Of a stretch of DNA of 59,550 nt, positions 33,642 through 43,088 are shown in pieces (position 1 is the stretch's first letter; each line of letters opens with the position of its first letter). The notes under the pieces were generated by a model that ran no database searches, had not been told where the DNA came from, and worked only from the letters and a program-made list of their open reading frames with translations. The translations under genes and the position numbers were made by a program. The DNA comes from an uncultured Chloroflexota bacterium (GTDB taxonomy: Bacteria > Chloroflexota > UBA11872 > UBA12225), in assembly GCA_902805635.1 (NCBI GenBank), contig CADCTC010000035.1:4574-64123 (forward strand), in the 5' to 3' direction.

Positions 33642-34655
33642 ATGTCCGCCACGCAGTCACCGCAGTCCGCACCGTTGACGCCCATCCCGCAGCAGCTTAC
33701 GTACCAGGTAATCGAAGGCTGGGAGCAGCTGCCGGCCGGCTATACCCACAACGACTGTGTCGGGGTCACCACCGACGCCGAGGACAACGTCTATCTCTTC
33801 ACGCGCGAGCAGCCTCGCGTGATCGTGTACTCGCGCGCCGGCGCCTTCCTGCGCTCGTTTGGAGAGGACCTGTTCACCGAGCGCACGCACGGCCTGACCA
33901 TCGGCCCCGATGGGCTGCTGTATGCGGTGGACGAGGGACATAACTGTGTCTTCAAGCTCACGCCGGAGGGCTCGCTGCTGCAGACCATCGGCAACAAGGG
34001 CGTGGCGGCAAACACGGGCTACGACGGCACCCTGGACAGCATTACGGGCGGTCCGCCGTTCAATCGGCCGACCAACGTCGCCGTCGCCGCGAACGGCGAG
34101 CTGTACGTCTCGGATGGGTACGGCAACTGCAAGGTGCATCGCTTCGCGCCCAACGGCGAGCTAATCCGGTCGTGGGGGGAACCCGGCACGGGCCCCGGCC
34201 AGTTCTACCTCGTCCACGGGGTAACGGTCACGCAGGACGGGCGCGTCATGGTCGCCGACCGCGAGAACGACCGTATCCAGGTGTTCACCCCCGACGGTCA
34301 CTTCCTGGAGGAGTGGACCGACGTGCAGCGCCCCACCAACCTCGCGCTTGACCGGGCCGGCAACGTCTACGTGAGCGAGCTGTGGTGGCGTGTTGGCCAG
34401 CACTCGTACGTGCACGGCGACGTGGCCGAGGACAAGCCGGGCCGCGTTAGTGTCTTCTCCCCGGACGGCCGCGTGCTTGCCCGCTTTGGCGGCCCCGACC
34501 GCGCCGCGCCCGGCAATTTCGTCGCGCCGCACGACCTCTGCGTCGACTCGCGCGGCGACATCTACGTCGCCGAAGTCACCCATACCTTCGCCGGGCGCGC
34601 TAGCCTGGTCCCGCCCGGCACCCATACCTTCCAGAAGTTCCGCCGCGTGTCGTAG
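33642..34655 (+). CDS. NHL-repeat beta-propeller protein
   Basis: 337 aa from ATG 33642 with gaaggag at about 33626-33632. At least five NHL-type blades are visible (HGLTIGPDGLLYAVDEGHNCVFKLTPEGSLLQTIG, TNVAVAANGELYVSDGYGNCKVHRF, HGVTVTQDGRVMVADRENDRIQVF, HDLCVDSRGDIYVAEV). The fold resembles peptidyl-alpha-hydroxyglycine lyase-like and SMP-30-type propellers. No signal peptide is present, so it is probably cytoplasmic. The ligand is unknown. Its start lies 14 bases after the desulfhydrase-like gene, so the two may share a transcript. Confidence 0.87.
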   Translation: MSATQSPQSAPLTPIPQQLTYQVIEGWEQLPAGYTHNDCVGVTTDAEDNVYLFTREQPRVIVYSRAGAFLRSFGEDLFTERTHGLTIGPDGLLYAVDEGHNCVFKLTPEGSLLQTIGNKGVAANTGYDGTLDSITGGPPFNRPTNVAVAANGELYVSDGYGNCKVHRFAPNGELIRSWGEPGTGPGQFYLVHGVTVTQDGRVMVADRENDRIQVFTPDGHFLEEWTDVQRPTNLALDRAGNVYVSELWWRVGQHSYVHGDVAEDKPGRVSVFSPDGRVLARFGGPDRAAPGNFVAPHDLCVDSRGDIYVAEVTHTFAGRASLVPPGTHTFQKFRRVS

Positions 34656-34808
34656 CGGCCGTCGGGTGGTCCGTAGCGCCGGCACACCCGGCACACAGGC
34701 GCGGTGTCTAATTCGTCACCGGGCGTAATACAACCGTAGAACTCCTGGTGGCGTCCCGTTACCGCTTGGTTCCAGCGCAGGCACGGCCGCTGCTTCGGCT
34801 GTGTAGCC

Positions 34809-35258
34809 ATGATGTACTGGGACGACTCCCAAGACGCCGACGCTCGCCAGCCGCACCGCTTCCAGGCGGAGCGACACGACCAGGCCCCTGGAGAAACCCC
34901 TGACGCCGACAACACCTCCACGGCACGCGGAGAGCAGCAAGATGGGCAGGCGCCGCCGGCACGGCAGGCGATGATCGAGGCGCAGCGACGGCTGGCGCGC
35001 GCCATTGTCGCCCTTAAGATAGCCCAGCGGTTTGGTGCTCCCGCCGCGGACCTGTCGGCCGCCCAGGCCGAGTACAAACACGCCGAGGCCGGGGTCTACG
35101 ACGCCTGGGAAGGCGTGCGCGCCAGCCAGATCGCGCCTGCACCGCAGTCCGCGGCTTCGCCTGGTGGCGAGCCCGCCTCGCTCGACCGGCTTCGGTTTGC
35201 CCGCTGGCTTGCCCAGAGCGGCCGGCTGAACGAGTTCCCAGAACGGCGCGCGGCCTAG
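34809..35258 (+). CDS. Hypothetical protein
   Basis: 149 aa from ATG 34809 (a second ATG follows at 34812). The first 50 residues are polar and disordered (Gln, Asp, Thr, Ala-rich). Residues 55-105 form amphipathic helices (MIEAQRRLARAIVALKIAQRFG, AEYKHAEAGVYDAWEGV), and the C-terminus ends in FARWLAQSGRLNEFP. Third-position GC bias supports coding. No ribosome binding site is strong and no family is known. Confidence 0.5.
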   Translation: MMYWDDSQDADARQPHRFQAERHDQAPGETPDADNTSTARGEQQDGQAPPARQAMIEAQRRLARAIVALKIAQRFGAPAADLSAAQAEYKHAEAGVYDAWEGVRASQIAPAPQSAASPGGEPASLDRLRFARWLAQSGRLNEFPERRAA

Positions 35259-35386
35259 CTCGCGACTGCTTCACTCTCACCGTTGGCTCTACACGTGTGT
35301 AAGGAAGCCGGGGGCGCTCCGCACCGAGATAGGTGGACTTCCCCTACCGGTAGACCCCGTCCGCGCCGGTACCCTCTGGGGATCGA

Positions 35387-36442
35387 ATGGATGGAGAGAC
35401 TCGCTTCCTGGCGGCGCTGCGCCGGGAGCGCACCGACTGCACTCCGGTCTGGTTCATGCGCCAGGCCGGCCGCTGCCTGGCAGACTACCGGGCGCTGCGT
35501 AAGCGATACGACATCCTGACCCTGGCGCGGACACCCGAGCTGTCCACGCAGGTCACGCTGATGCCGGTGGAGCGCTTCGGCGTGGACGGCGCCGTGATGT
35601 TCGCCGACATCATGCTGCCGCTCCAGGCCATGGGTGCGCCGTTCTCCATCGAACCGGAAGTCGGGCCTATCGTCCATCATCCCATCCGCACGCGAGCGGA
35701 CGTGGACGCGCTGCGCGTGGTGGATGGCCAGGAAGCGACCCCGTACGTGCTGGAGACGATCCGGCTGCTGCGCCGCGAGCTCTCCGGCGGCAAGGCCGCC
35801 CTGATCGGCTTCTCAGGCGCTCCCTTTACCTTGGCGTGTTATCTGATCGAGGGGCGTCCCTCGCGGGACTACTCCAAAGCCAAGGGCATGATGTACTCCG
35901 AGCCGGAGACGTGGCATGCCCTGATGAACGTAGTCACTGAGACGGTCATCCTGTACCTGCGCGACCAGGTCACTGCCGGCATCCAGGCGATGCAGCTCTT
36001 CGACTCGTGGATGGGCATCCTGTCGCCGGCCGACTACGAGCGCTACAGCCTGCCCTACAGCCGGCGCGTCTTCCAGGCGCTGTCGGAGCTCGGCGTGCCG
36101 CGCATTCACTTCGGCACCAGCAACGCCAGCCTGCTCGAGCTCGTCGCGTCCGTGGACTGCGAAGCGGTCAGCGTCGATTGGCGCGTGTCGCTCGACCAGG
36201 CGTGGGAGCGCATCGGCCATGACAAGGGCATCCAGGGCAACCTCGACCCGGTGCTGGCGCTGGCACCGTGGGACCGCCTGCGCGAGGGTGCGCACGATGT
36301 GCTGCGGCGCGCTGCCGGCCGTCCCGGCCACATCTTCAACCTCGGACACGGCGTGCTGCCGGAGACCGACCCCGACCAGCTGGCCCGCCTGGTGCAGGAA
36401 GTGCACGCCACCAGCCGGGTCGCCGAGGCCGCCACGGCATGA
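35387..36442 (+). CDS. hemE: Uroporphyrinogen III decarboxylase
   Basis: 351 aa from ATG 35387, the usual length. It carries the PVWFMRQAGR signature near the N-terminus, with substrate-binding Arg residues. FGVDGAVMFADIMLPL holds the catalytic Asp, and SGAPFTLACYLIEG and HIFNLGHGVLPETDP complete the pattern. The enzyme converts uroporphyrinogen III to coproporphyrinogen III by four decarboxylations in the cytoplasm. It is the first gene of a seven-gene tetrapyrrole operon, and its TGA overlaps the ATG of the ferrochelatase gene. Confidence 0.97.
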   Translation: MDGETRFLAALRRERTDCTPVWFMRQAGRCLADYRALRKRYDILTLARTPELSTQVTLMPVERFGVDGAVMFADIMLPLQAMGAPFSIEPEVGPIVHHPIRTRADVDALRVVDGQEATPYVLETIRLLRRELSGGKAALIGFSGAPFTLACYLIEGRPSRDYSKAKGMMYSEPETWHALMNVVTETVILYLRDQVTAGIQAMQLFDSWMGILSPADYERYSLPYSRRVFQALSELGVPRIHFGTSNASLLELVASVDCEAVSVDWRVSLDQAWERIGHDKGIQGNLDPVLALAPWDRLREGAHDVLRRAAGRPGHIFNLGHGVLPETDPDQLARLVQEVHATSRVAEAATA

Positions 36443-37566
36443 GCGTTGCCCGGCCACCGTCCGGTCTGACCGCTACGCCTGGCGATGGCAGCCCTCAGCG
36501 GGGAACTGAACAGGGTGCCGGCAGCTCGGTGCGCACGTTCGGCGTGCTGCTGATGACATTTGGCTCGCCCGGCACGCTTGACGACATCCCGGCCTACATG
36601 GCCAGCGTGCGCGGTGGCCGCCCGGCTTCGGAAGAGGTTATTCAGGAGTTCCGGCGTCGCTATGCGCTTATCGGCGGGTCGCCATTGCTTCGCATCACCG
36701 CTGAACAGGCCGCCTCGGTGCAGGAGCGCCTGAACGCAGCCGCGGCGCCGGGGGAGCGCCACATCGTCGCCAGCGGCATGCGCCACTCTCCGCCGTTCAT
36801 CGCCGATGCGCTGGCCGCACTGGCCGGCGCCGGCGCGGAGCGCATCGCGGCGGTCATCATGTCCCCGCAGTACTCGCCCATCATCATGGGCGGCTACCAC
36901 CGCGCCGTGGACGCGGCGCGCGCGCGGCTGCCGGAACACGTCTCGGTCACTGTGGCCGGCGCCTGGCACCAGCATCCGCTCTTCCTGCAGGCGCTCTCCG
37001 AGCGCGTGAGCGAGGCGATGGAACGTCTGCCCGCCGAGGCGCGCGCGACAGTGCCGGTGGTCCTCACGGCGCACAGCCTGCCCAAGCCCGTGGTGGACCG
37101 CGAGCCGCACTACCTGGACCAGATCCACGAGACGGTGCGCGCCATCGTCGATCGCGCTGGAATTCCCGACGACCGCTGGCAGTTTGCCTACCAGAGCGCC
37201 GGGCACACTCCCGAAGAGTGGCTGAAGCCTGACTTCAAGGACGTGCTGCCCGACCTCGCCGCCGCGGGGCACCGCCACGTGCTCTTCGTGCCCACCCAAT
37301 TCCTGGCCGACCACCTGGAGATCCTGTACGACATCGACGTGGCCGCGCGTGAAGAAGCCGAAGCGCACGGCATCGCCTTCCACCGCATCGAATCGCTCAA
37401 CTGCTCTCCACCGTTCATCGAGGCGCTGGCTGACGTGGCCCGCCGGACGCTTGATGCTGCGGACCTAACAACCCCGGCCTTCTCTGGTGATACCGCCGGA
37501 GTCGCCACACTCCCCTCTCCTGTGGGAGAGGGGTCGGGGGTGAGGGCTGCGGAAGCCACGAGGTGA
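36439..37566 (+). CDS. hemH: Ferrochelatase, with repeat-derived C-terminal tail
   Basis: 375 aa from ATG 36439, overlapping hemE by 4 bases. A polar leader of about 30 residues precedes the core (FGVLLMTFGSPGTLDDIPAYM). Catalytic His212 is in LTAHSLPKP, and Glu294 in DHLEILYDID completes the metal-insertion site. The enzyme inserts Fe(II) into protoporphyrin IX or coproporphyrin III; which of the two is not resolved. The family normally ends near VARRTL. Here about 35 extra residues follow, part of them encoded by the palindromic repeat at 37512-37533, so the tail is probably not functional. Confidence 0.95.
   Translation: MSVARPPSGLTATPGDGSPQRGTEQGAGSSVRTFGVLLMTFGSPGTLDDIPAYMASVRGGRPASEEVIQEFRRRYALIGGSPLLRITAEQAASVQERLNAAAAPGERHIVASGMRHSPPFIADALAALAGAGAERIAAVIMSPQYSPIIMGGYHRAVDAARARLPEHVSVTVAGAWHQHPLFLQALSERVSEAMERLPAEARATVPVVLTAHSLPKPVVDREPHYLDQIHETVRAIVDRAGIPDDRWQFAYQSAGHTPEEWLKPDFKDVLPDLAAAGHRHVLFVPTQFLADHLEILYDIDVAAREEAEAHGIAFHRIESLNCSPPFIEALADVARRTLDAADLTTPAFSGDTAGVATLPSPVGEGSGVRAAEATR
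37512..37533. repeat. Palindromic repeat inside the hemH 3' end
   Basis: cccctctcc (37512-37520) and ggagagggg (37525-37533) flank tgtg, followed by tcgggggtgaggg. This is the same unit as at 10065-10088 and 54077-54094. Here it is read through as coding sequence, giving the LPSPVGEGSGVR part of the ferrochelatase tail. Confidence 0.85.
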
Positions 37567-38507
37567 TGCCGTCGATGGAGCAGCTCACCATTGGCACGCG
37601 CGGTAGCCGGCTGGCTCTGGCGCAAGCCGAGCAGGTGGCCTCCTGGCTGCGCCAGGAGGCGCCGGAACTCGACGTGCGCCTGGAAGTGATCTCTACGGAA
37701 GGCGACCGCGTGACGAGCGGCGCGCTCCCTTCCTGGGGGCGCGGCGTGTTCGTCCGCGACATTGAAGCCGCGCTGCTGGACGGACGTATCGACCTTGCCG
37801 TGCACAGCCTTAAAGACGTGCCTGCCGAGATGACCGAGGGGCTTGCCCTGGTTTCGGTGCCGGCGCGCGCGGACGCGTTCGACGTACTGGTCACCCGCGA
37901 TGGCTTGACGCTGGACCGGCTGCCGCCCGGCGCGAGGGTGGGCACCAGCAGCCTGCGCCGGGCGGCGTTCCTGCGCGCGGTCCGCCCGGACCTGCAGTGC
38001 GCATCCATCCGTGGCAACGTCGATACGCGCTGGCGCAAGCTGCTCGACCAGGCGGGGGACTACGATGCCTTGGTGCTGGCCGCTGCCGGGCTGGACCGTC
38101 TTGGACTGGACGTGCCGCGCCAGCCCATCCCGCTGGACGTGCTCCTGCCCGCCCCCGGCCAAGGCGCGCTTGGACTCCAGGCGCGCGCCGGAGACCAGGA
38201 CACCGCGTCTCTCGCCGGTCTGATCGACCACCCGGCTACCGCCGCCGCCGTGCGCGCCGAGCGACGCACGCTGCGGGACCTTGAAAGCGGCTGCCGGCTC
38301 CCGGTGGCGGCGTTCGCCACACTGCTGCTTGACGATGGTCTGCATCTCTCGGCTGCCGTTGCCTCGCCGGACGGAGAGCGGGTAATCCGGCGTGAAGCAA
38401 CCGGTTACCGCTCAGACCCGGAAGCACTCGGCGCCGCGGTCGCGGTCGACCTCATCGCCGCCGGAGCCGCCGGCCTGCTGCGGCTGTCAGAGGCTGTGGG
38501 GGTCTAG
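37563..38507 (+). CDS. hemC: Hydroxymethylbilane synthase (porphobilinogen deaminase)
   Basis: 314 aa from GTG 37563, with ATG 37566 as an equally likely start; both overlap the hemH stop. Core motifs include IGTRGSRLALAQ, DLAVHSLKDVPAE with the catalytic Asp region, and LRRAAFLRAVRPDL. Cys244 (SGCRLPVAAFA) anchors the dipyrromethane cofactor. The enzyme links four porphobilinogen units into hydroxymethylbilane. Length is normal and all substrate-binding arginines of the LRR region are present. Confidence 0.97.
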   Translation: MMPSMEQLTIGTRGSRLALAQAEQVASWLRQEAPELDVRLEVISTEGDRVTSGALPSWGRGVFVRDIEAALLDGRIDLAVHSLKDVPAEMTEGLALVSVPARADAFDVLVTRDGLTLDRLPPGARVGTSSLRRAAFLRAVRPDLQCASIRGNVDTRWRKLLDQAGDYDALVLAAAGLDRLGLDVPRQPIPLDVLLPAPGQGALGLQARAGDQDTASLAGLIDHPATAAAVRAERRTLRDLESGCRLPVAAFATLLLDDGLHLSAAVASPDGERVIRREATGYRSDPEALGAAVAVDLIAAGAAGLLRLSEAVGV

Positions 38508-38510
38508 ACG

Positions 38511-39344
38511 GTGGCTACCGCCATGTCACGCCGTCCGCGCGTGCTGGTCACGCGGTCCGTGGACCAGGCTGGCCCGCTCGGCGAGCTACTGACCGCCGCG
38601 GGCTGTGAGCCGGTCTGCATCCCCACCATCGCGATTCAGCCGGTCGAAGACCTGAGCTTGCTTGACAGGGCGATCCGCGACCTGGACACCTTCCAGTACG
38701 TGGTCTTACCCAGCGTGAACGGCGCACGCGTGTTCCTCGACCGCGCGAGCGCGCTTGGTCAAGACCTGGCATCCGCCGGGCATCTGCGCGCCGTCGCGGG
38801 GCCGGCCACCGCGCGAGTGCTTGAGAACGCGGGTTTCACGCCACGGATCGTGCCGGACCCTTTCAGCGCGGAAGCTGCCTTGACTGCTCTGAAGGGAGAG
38901 CCACTGGCCGGTGCGCGGGTCCTGTTGCCGCGCGCGCAGGAGGGTCGTGAGGCGTTGGGTGATGGGTTGCGCGCCTCTGGCGCGCGCGTAAAGGAAGTCC
39001 CCGTCTACCGCACAGTGCCTGTCAGCGGAGCGCCGCGTCTCTCCACTGCGCTGACGCGCGGTGAGCTGGACGCGGTCACCTTCTTTAGCCCATCGGCGGT
39101 GCGGGGCTTTACACTGTCGTTGGAGCACGCCAGGTTGCAGCGCGAGACGCTGACTCTCCGGCCGCTAGTGGCATGCATCGGCATGACGACCGCCACCGCG
39201 GCGGCGCAGCTGGGCTGGCCGGCGGACGTCATCGCCGCCGGCACCACCGCCGAGGCGCTGGTTATCGCGCTCGCCAGCGCACTGTCCTGCGTACTGTCCG
39301 CCACGTCTCCATCACACCACCGAGAGCTCGCCGCCGTCCAATGA
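38511..39344 (+). CDS. hemD: Uroporphyrinogen III synthase
   Basis: 277 aa from GTG 38511 (in-frame ATG at 38523). HemD sequences are poorly conserved, but the pattern fits: RPRVLVTRSVDQAGPLGELL at the N-terminus, VVLPSVNGARVF, VAGPATARVLENAGF and the C-terminal DAVTFFSPSAVRGF and ACIGMTTATAAAQLG. The position between hemC and hemA supports the call. It closes hydroxymethylbilane with inversion of ring D. Its stop overlaps the hemA start by 4 bases. Confidence 0.92.
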   Translation: MATAMSRRPRVLVTRSVDQAGPLGELLTAAGCEPVCIPTIAIQPVEDLSLLDRAIRDLDTFQYVVLPSVNGARVFLDRASALGQDLASAGHLRAVAGPATARVLENAGFTPRIVPDPFSAEAALTALKGEPLAGARVLLPRAQEGREALGDGLRASGARVKEVPVYRTVPVSGAPRLSTALTRGELDAVTFFSPSAVRGFTLSLEHARLQRETLTLRPLVACIGMTTATAAAQLGWPADVIAAGTTAEALVIALASALSCVLSATSPSHHRELAAVQ

Positions 39345-40747
39345 ATGTCACCCCTGCCCGCTGGACGGGCACACTCCTCGCTGCCGGCACGTCCCACCAC
39401 GTCACTCCCGTTGCGATGCGTGAGCGGCTGCTGGGCAAGGGAGGCGAGCGCGCCGCCGAGGCACTGACCACCGCCGTGCGCGCGCGGCTGGGTCCCGCGG
39501 TGGTTCTTTCTACCTGCAACCGTCTGGAGGTCTATTGCTGGACCACCCGCCGGAATGGCGCCGCCACGCTGGTCCGCATCCTTTCCGAGTGGAGCGGCCT
39601 CCCGCGCGCCGACCTGGCGCCACACCTGTACCTGCGCCGTGGCGCCGATGCCGCCTATCACTTGGTGCGCGTCGCCGCCGGGCTTGACTCGCTCGCGGTG
39701 GGAGAGAGCCAGGTGCTGGGCCAGGTGCGCGCCGCCTGGCAAGCTGCTCGCCACCCCGACTGCGACGGAGCCTCGGCGTCGGTGCCGGGGACCGCACTCG
39801 GTCCGGAGCTAGACGGCGTCTTCCGCCGCGCCATCGAAGCGGCGCGTCGCATCCGACGTCTCGGCCACTTTGACCGGCATCCTTCGGTCGCCGGGATCGC
39901 CGTCGCTCGCGCTTCTGGCGCGCTTGGTAGCCTCGAAGGCCGGCCCTGCGCGGTGCTGGGCGCGGGTGTCACCGGGCAAGAGGCGATGCGTCTGCTGCTG
40001 GTAGCGGGGGCCGCCGCGGTGACGCTGCTCAACCGCTCGCGGCACCGCGTTGCACGCATGCAGGGCGCGCTCCCGCCGCACCTGGCGGACCGCGTGCGTT
40101 TCGCCACCCTGGACGCGCTACCTGAGACGCTCGCCGGCAGCGACGTGCTGATCAGCGCGACCGCCGCGCCGGATCCGGTGGTGACGCCGGCAATCGTCGC
40201 AGAGGCACTGAACCTGCGCCGCGGTGCTACAGGTAATTCGCCCGTGTCCGCACTCTTGTTGATCGACATAGCAGTGCCGCGCGACGTCCATCCTGCCGTC
40301 CGGGAGATTGCAGGTGTGACCGTGTTCGACCTCGATGACTTGGCGTCCGGGTGTGCCGCCGACGCGACGGCGCGCCGCGCGGCGCTTGATCGGGCCGACG
40401 CGCTGGCGCGCGAAGCGGCCGATGCCTTCACGGCCGAGCTGCGACTTCGCGCCGCCGCGCCCGACGTGGCGACTCTGCGAGAGCACGCCGAAGCGGTTCG
40501 CCTGGCCGAGTTGCGCCGCGTGCGCGGCCGTCTAGCCGGACTCTCGCCACGCCAGCTGGCCGCCGTGGAGCAGCTGACTCATACGATCATGCGGAAGCTT
40601 CTCCATCCCCCCACGATGGCGCTGCGCGACACCGCCCGGCTGTCTCCCACCGTCGCGCGCCGACACCGCGCCGGGCTGCTGGCTTCCACCGTGCCCGCTC
40701 CACCCAAGCTGCAAGAGAGGCGCCCCGACGATGCCCTTCCCGCTTGA
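39341..40747 (+). CDS. hemA: Glutamyl-tRNA reductase
   Basis: 468 aa from ATG 39341. The N-terminal catalytic domain has [15 protein letters not shown] and the nucleophile Cys59 in [26 protein letters not shown] follows. The NADPH-binding domain shows [17 protein letters not shown]. The C-terminal helical dimerisation domain ends with [18 protein letters not shown]. It reduces glutamyl-tRNA to glutamate-1-semialdehyde, the committed step of the C5 route. The last 17 bases overlap hemB. The 468-residue length includes a short insert around residue 145 ([13 protein letters not shown]). Confidence 0.96.
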   Translation: MNVTPARWTGTLLAAGTSHHVTPVAMRERLLGKGGERAAEALTTAVRARLGPAVVLSTCNRLEVYCWTTRRNGAATLVRILSEWSGLPRADLAPHLYLRRGADAAYHLVRVAAGLDSLAVGESQVLGQVRAAWQAARHPDCDGASASVPGTALGPELDGVFRRAIEAARRIRRLGHFDRHPSVAGIAVARASGALGSLEGRPCAVLGAGVTGQEAMRLLLVAGAAAVTLLNRSRHRVARMQGALPPHLADRVRFATLDALPETLAGSDVLISATAAPDPVVTPAIVAEALNLRRGATGNSPVSALLLIDIAVPRDVHPAVREIAGVTVFDLDDLASGCAADATARRAALDRADALAREAADAFTAELRLRAAAPDVATLREHAEAVRLAELRRVRGRLAGLSPRQLAAVEQLTHTIMRKLLHPPTMALRDTARLSPTVARRHRAGLLASTVPAPPKLQERRPDDALPA

Positions 40748-41714
40748 CCGCCCCCGCCGGCTGCGCCGTTCCGCCGGATTGCGCCGCCTGACGCGCGAGA
40801 CGCGCCTCTCCACCGACCAGCTGGTCTACCCACTGTTCGTGGCGCCGGGTCGCAACCAGCAACAGGAGATCGCGTCTATGCCTGGCCAGTACCGCTGGTC
40901 GGTGGACACCGCGGTCAGCGAGGCCGAAGACGCCGCGCAGCTGGGGATTCCGGCCGTGCTCTTGTTCGGCCTACCGGAAGAGAAGGACCCGCAGGGCACC
41001 GGCGCCTACGATGCCAGCGGGATAGTCCAGCAGGCCGCCCGCGCCATCAAGCGCTCGGTGCCGGACCTAGTGGTGATCGCCGACACGTGCGTCTGTGAGT
41101 ACACCTCCCACGGCCACTGCGGCGTGATCTCAGAGTCCGGTAACCCCGATGTGGAGAACGACGCCACGCTGGAGCTACTGGCGCGCACCGCCGTGTCGCA
41201 GGCGGATTCTGGTGTGGACGTGATCGCCCCGTCGGACATGATGGACGGCCGTGTGGCCGCCATTCGGCACGCGCTGGACGAGCGCGGCTTCGCCGGCTTG
41301 CCGATCATCTCTTACGCCGCCAAGTACGCCAGCGCCTTCTACGGCCCCTTCCGAGAGGCGGCGGACTCCGCGCCTCAGTTCGGCGACCGGCGCACCTATC
41401 AAATGGACCCACCCAACGTGCGCGAGGCGCTGCGTGAGATCGCACTCGACCTGGAAGAAGGGGCGGACGCCGTGATGGTCAAGCCCGCGCTTGCATATCT
41501 TGACGTCATACGCGCTGCGCGGGATCGGTTCGACGCGCCGCTGGCCGCGTACAACGTGAGCGGTGAGTACGCCATGGTCAAGGCCGCCGCCCGCAACGGC
41601 TGGCTGGACGAGCGCCGCGTCGTGACCGAGATCCTCACCGGCATCGTCCGTGCCGGCGCCGACATCGTCATCACCTACCACGCCAAAGACATCGCCCGCT
41701 GGCTCCGTGACTGA
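40731..41714 (+). CDS. hemB: Delta-aminolevulinic acid dehydratase (zinc type)
   Basis: 327 aa from ATG 40731, overlapping hemA by 17 bases. The catalytic zinc ligands are the three cysteines in [14 protein letters not shown], so this is a Zn-dependent enzyme rather than the Asp-rich Mg type. Schiff-base lysines are Lys198 (SYAAKYAS) and Lys251 (MVKPAL). It condenses two 5-aminolevulinate molecules to porphobilinogen. All core motifs ([33 protein letters not shown]) are intact. Confidence 0.97.
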   Translation: MPFPLDRPRRLRRSAGLRRLTRETRLSTDQLVYPLFVAPGRNQQQEIASMPGQYRWSVDTAVSEAEDAAQLGIPAVLLFGLPEEKDPQGTGAYDASGIVQQAARAIKRSVPDLVVIADTCVCEYTSHGHCGVISESGNPDVENDATLELLARTAVSQADSGVDVIAPSDMMDGRVAAIRHALDERGFAGLPIISYAAKYASAFYGPFREAADSAPQFGDRRTYQMDPPNVREALREIALDLEEGADAVMVKPALAYLDVIRAARDRFDAPLAAYNVSGEYAMVKAAARNGWLDERRVVTEILTGIVRAGADIVITYHAKDIARWLRD

Positions 41715-41733
41715 GCAACCTCCAAGAACCACT

Positions 41734-43059
41734 ATGACCGCCACGACTGACGCGACCACCAGGACTGCCACCGCCCGCCGGACCGCCCGTTCCGCACAGC
41801 TCTTCGAGGAAGCGCAGCGTCACCTGCCCGGCGGTGTGAACAGCCCCGTGCGTGCGTTCCGCGGCGTTGGTGGCACGCCACTCTTCATCGGCAGGGCACA
41901 AGGCGCGCGCGTGTGGGACGCGGACGGCAACGAGTACTTGGACTACGTCGCGTCGTGGGGGCCGCTCATCGCCGGCCACGCTCACCCGGAAGTGGTGCGC
42001 GCCATCCAGGAGGCGGCGCCGCGTGGCACCAGCTACGGCGCGCCGGCCGAGGGGGAAGTGCGCCTGGCGGCCCTGGTCAAGGAAGCGTTCCCCTCGATCG
42101 ACCTGGTGCGCTTCGTCAATTCCGGCACTGAGGCGACGATGAGCGCGCTGCGTCTGGCGCGCGGCGCAACGGGGCGTGAGCTGATCGTCAAGTTCGATGG
42201 GGGCTACCACGGTCACGCCGATGGCTTGCTGGTGCAAGCGGGGTCCGGACCGCTGACGCTCGGCGCCCCCGACTCCCCCGGCGTACCCGCCGCCACCGCC
42301 GCGCAGACGCTCTCGCTGCCGTATAACGACCTCGGTGCGGTCACTGCTGCCTTCGAGCAGCGGCCGGGACAGATCGCCGCCGTGATTATCGAGCCGGTGG
42401 CGGGCAACATGGGCGTCGTGCCGGCGGCGCCCGGCTTCTTGGAGGGTCTGCGCGAGCTGTGCACCCAGCACGGTAGTGTATTCATCCTGGACGAGGTAAT
42501 CACCGGCTTCCGCGTTGGGTGGGGCGGCGCGCAGGCGCGCTTCGGCGTCACCCCGGACCTGACCTGCCTGGGCAAGATCGTGGGTGGCGGACTGCCGGTC
42601 GGCGCCTACGGTGGACGCCGCGACCTCATGGAGTGCGTCGCCCCGCTGGGGCCGGTCTACCAGGCCGGCACGCTCTCCGGGAACCCGCTCGCCATGGCGG
42701 CAGGCCTCGCCACGCTGGAGCTGCTGCGCCGGCCGGGCGTGTACGAGCAGCTGGAAACGCTGGCCACCCGGCTGGAAGCGGGCCTGGGCGATGCGGCGCG
42801 CGGCGCGGGCGTCGCCTACACCGCCAACCGCGTCGGCTCGATGTTGACCGGCTTCTTCTCTGACGCGCCCGTGACCGATTACGCCACCGCCAAGCGCTCG
42901 GACGCCGCGCGCTATGCCCGCTTCTTCCACGCTTTGCTCGACCGCGGTGTCTACTTCGCACCCTCCCAGTTCGAGGCTGCCTTTGTCTCACTGGCGCATA
43001 CGGCTGCAGACGTGGACCACACGGTGGCGGCCACACGTGAAGTGATGCGACAGCTGTAG
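41734..43059 (+). CDS. hemL: Glutamate-1-semialdehyde 2,1-aminomutase
   Basis: 441 aa from ATG 41734, 19 bases after hemB. Class III aminotransferase fold. It has [57 protein letters not shown] and PLP-binding Lys281 in [17 protein letters not shown]. It isomerises glutamate-1-semialdehyde to 5-aminolevulinate. With hemA it provides the C5 route, so no ALA synthase is needed. It is the last gene of the hem run; the next gene starts 29 bases downstream and is unrelated in function. Confidence 0.97.
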   Translation: MTATTDATTRTATARRTARSAQLFEEAQRHLPGGVNSPVRAFRGVGGTPLFIGRAQGARVWDADGNEYLDYVASWGPLIAGHAHPEVVRAIQEAAPRGTSYGAPAEGEVRLAALVKEAFPSIDLVRFVNSGTEATMSALRLARGATGRELIVKFDGGYHGHADGLLVQAGSGPLTLGAPDSPGVPAATAAQTLSLPYNDLGAVTAAFEQRPGQIAAVIIEPVAGNMGVVPAAPGFLEGLRELCTQHGSVFILDEVITGFRVGWGGAQARFGVTPDLTCLGKIVGGGLPVGAYGGRRDLMECVAPLGPVYQAGTLSGNPLAMAAGLATLELLRRPGVYEQLETLATRLEAGLGDAARGAGVAYTANRVGSMLTGFFSDAPVTDYATAKRSDAARYARFFHALLDRGVYFAPSQFEAAFVSLAHTAADVDHTVAATREVMRQL

Positions 43060-43088
43060 CGGCAGGCGGGGTACCCTGTCCGGCAACC

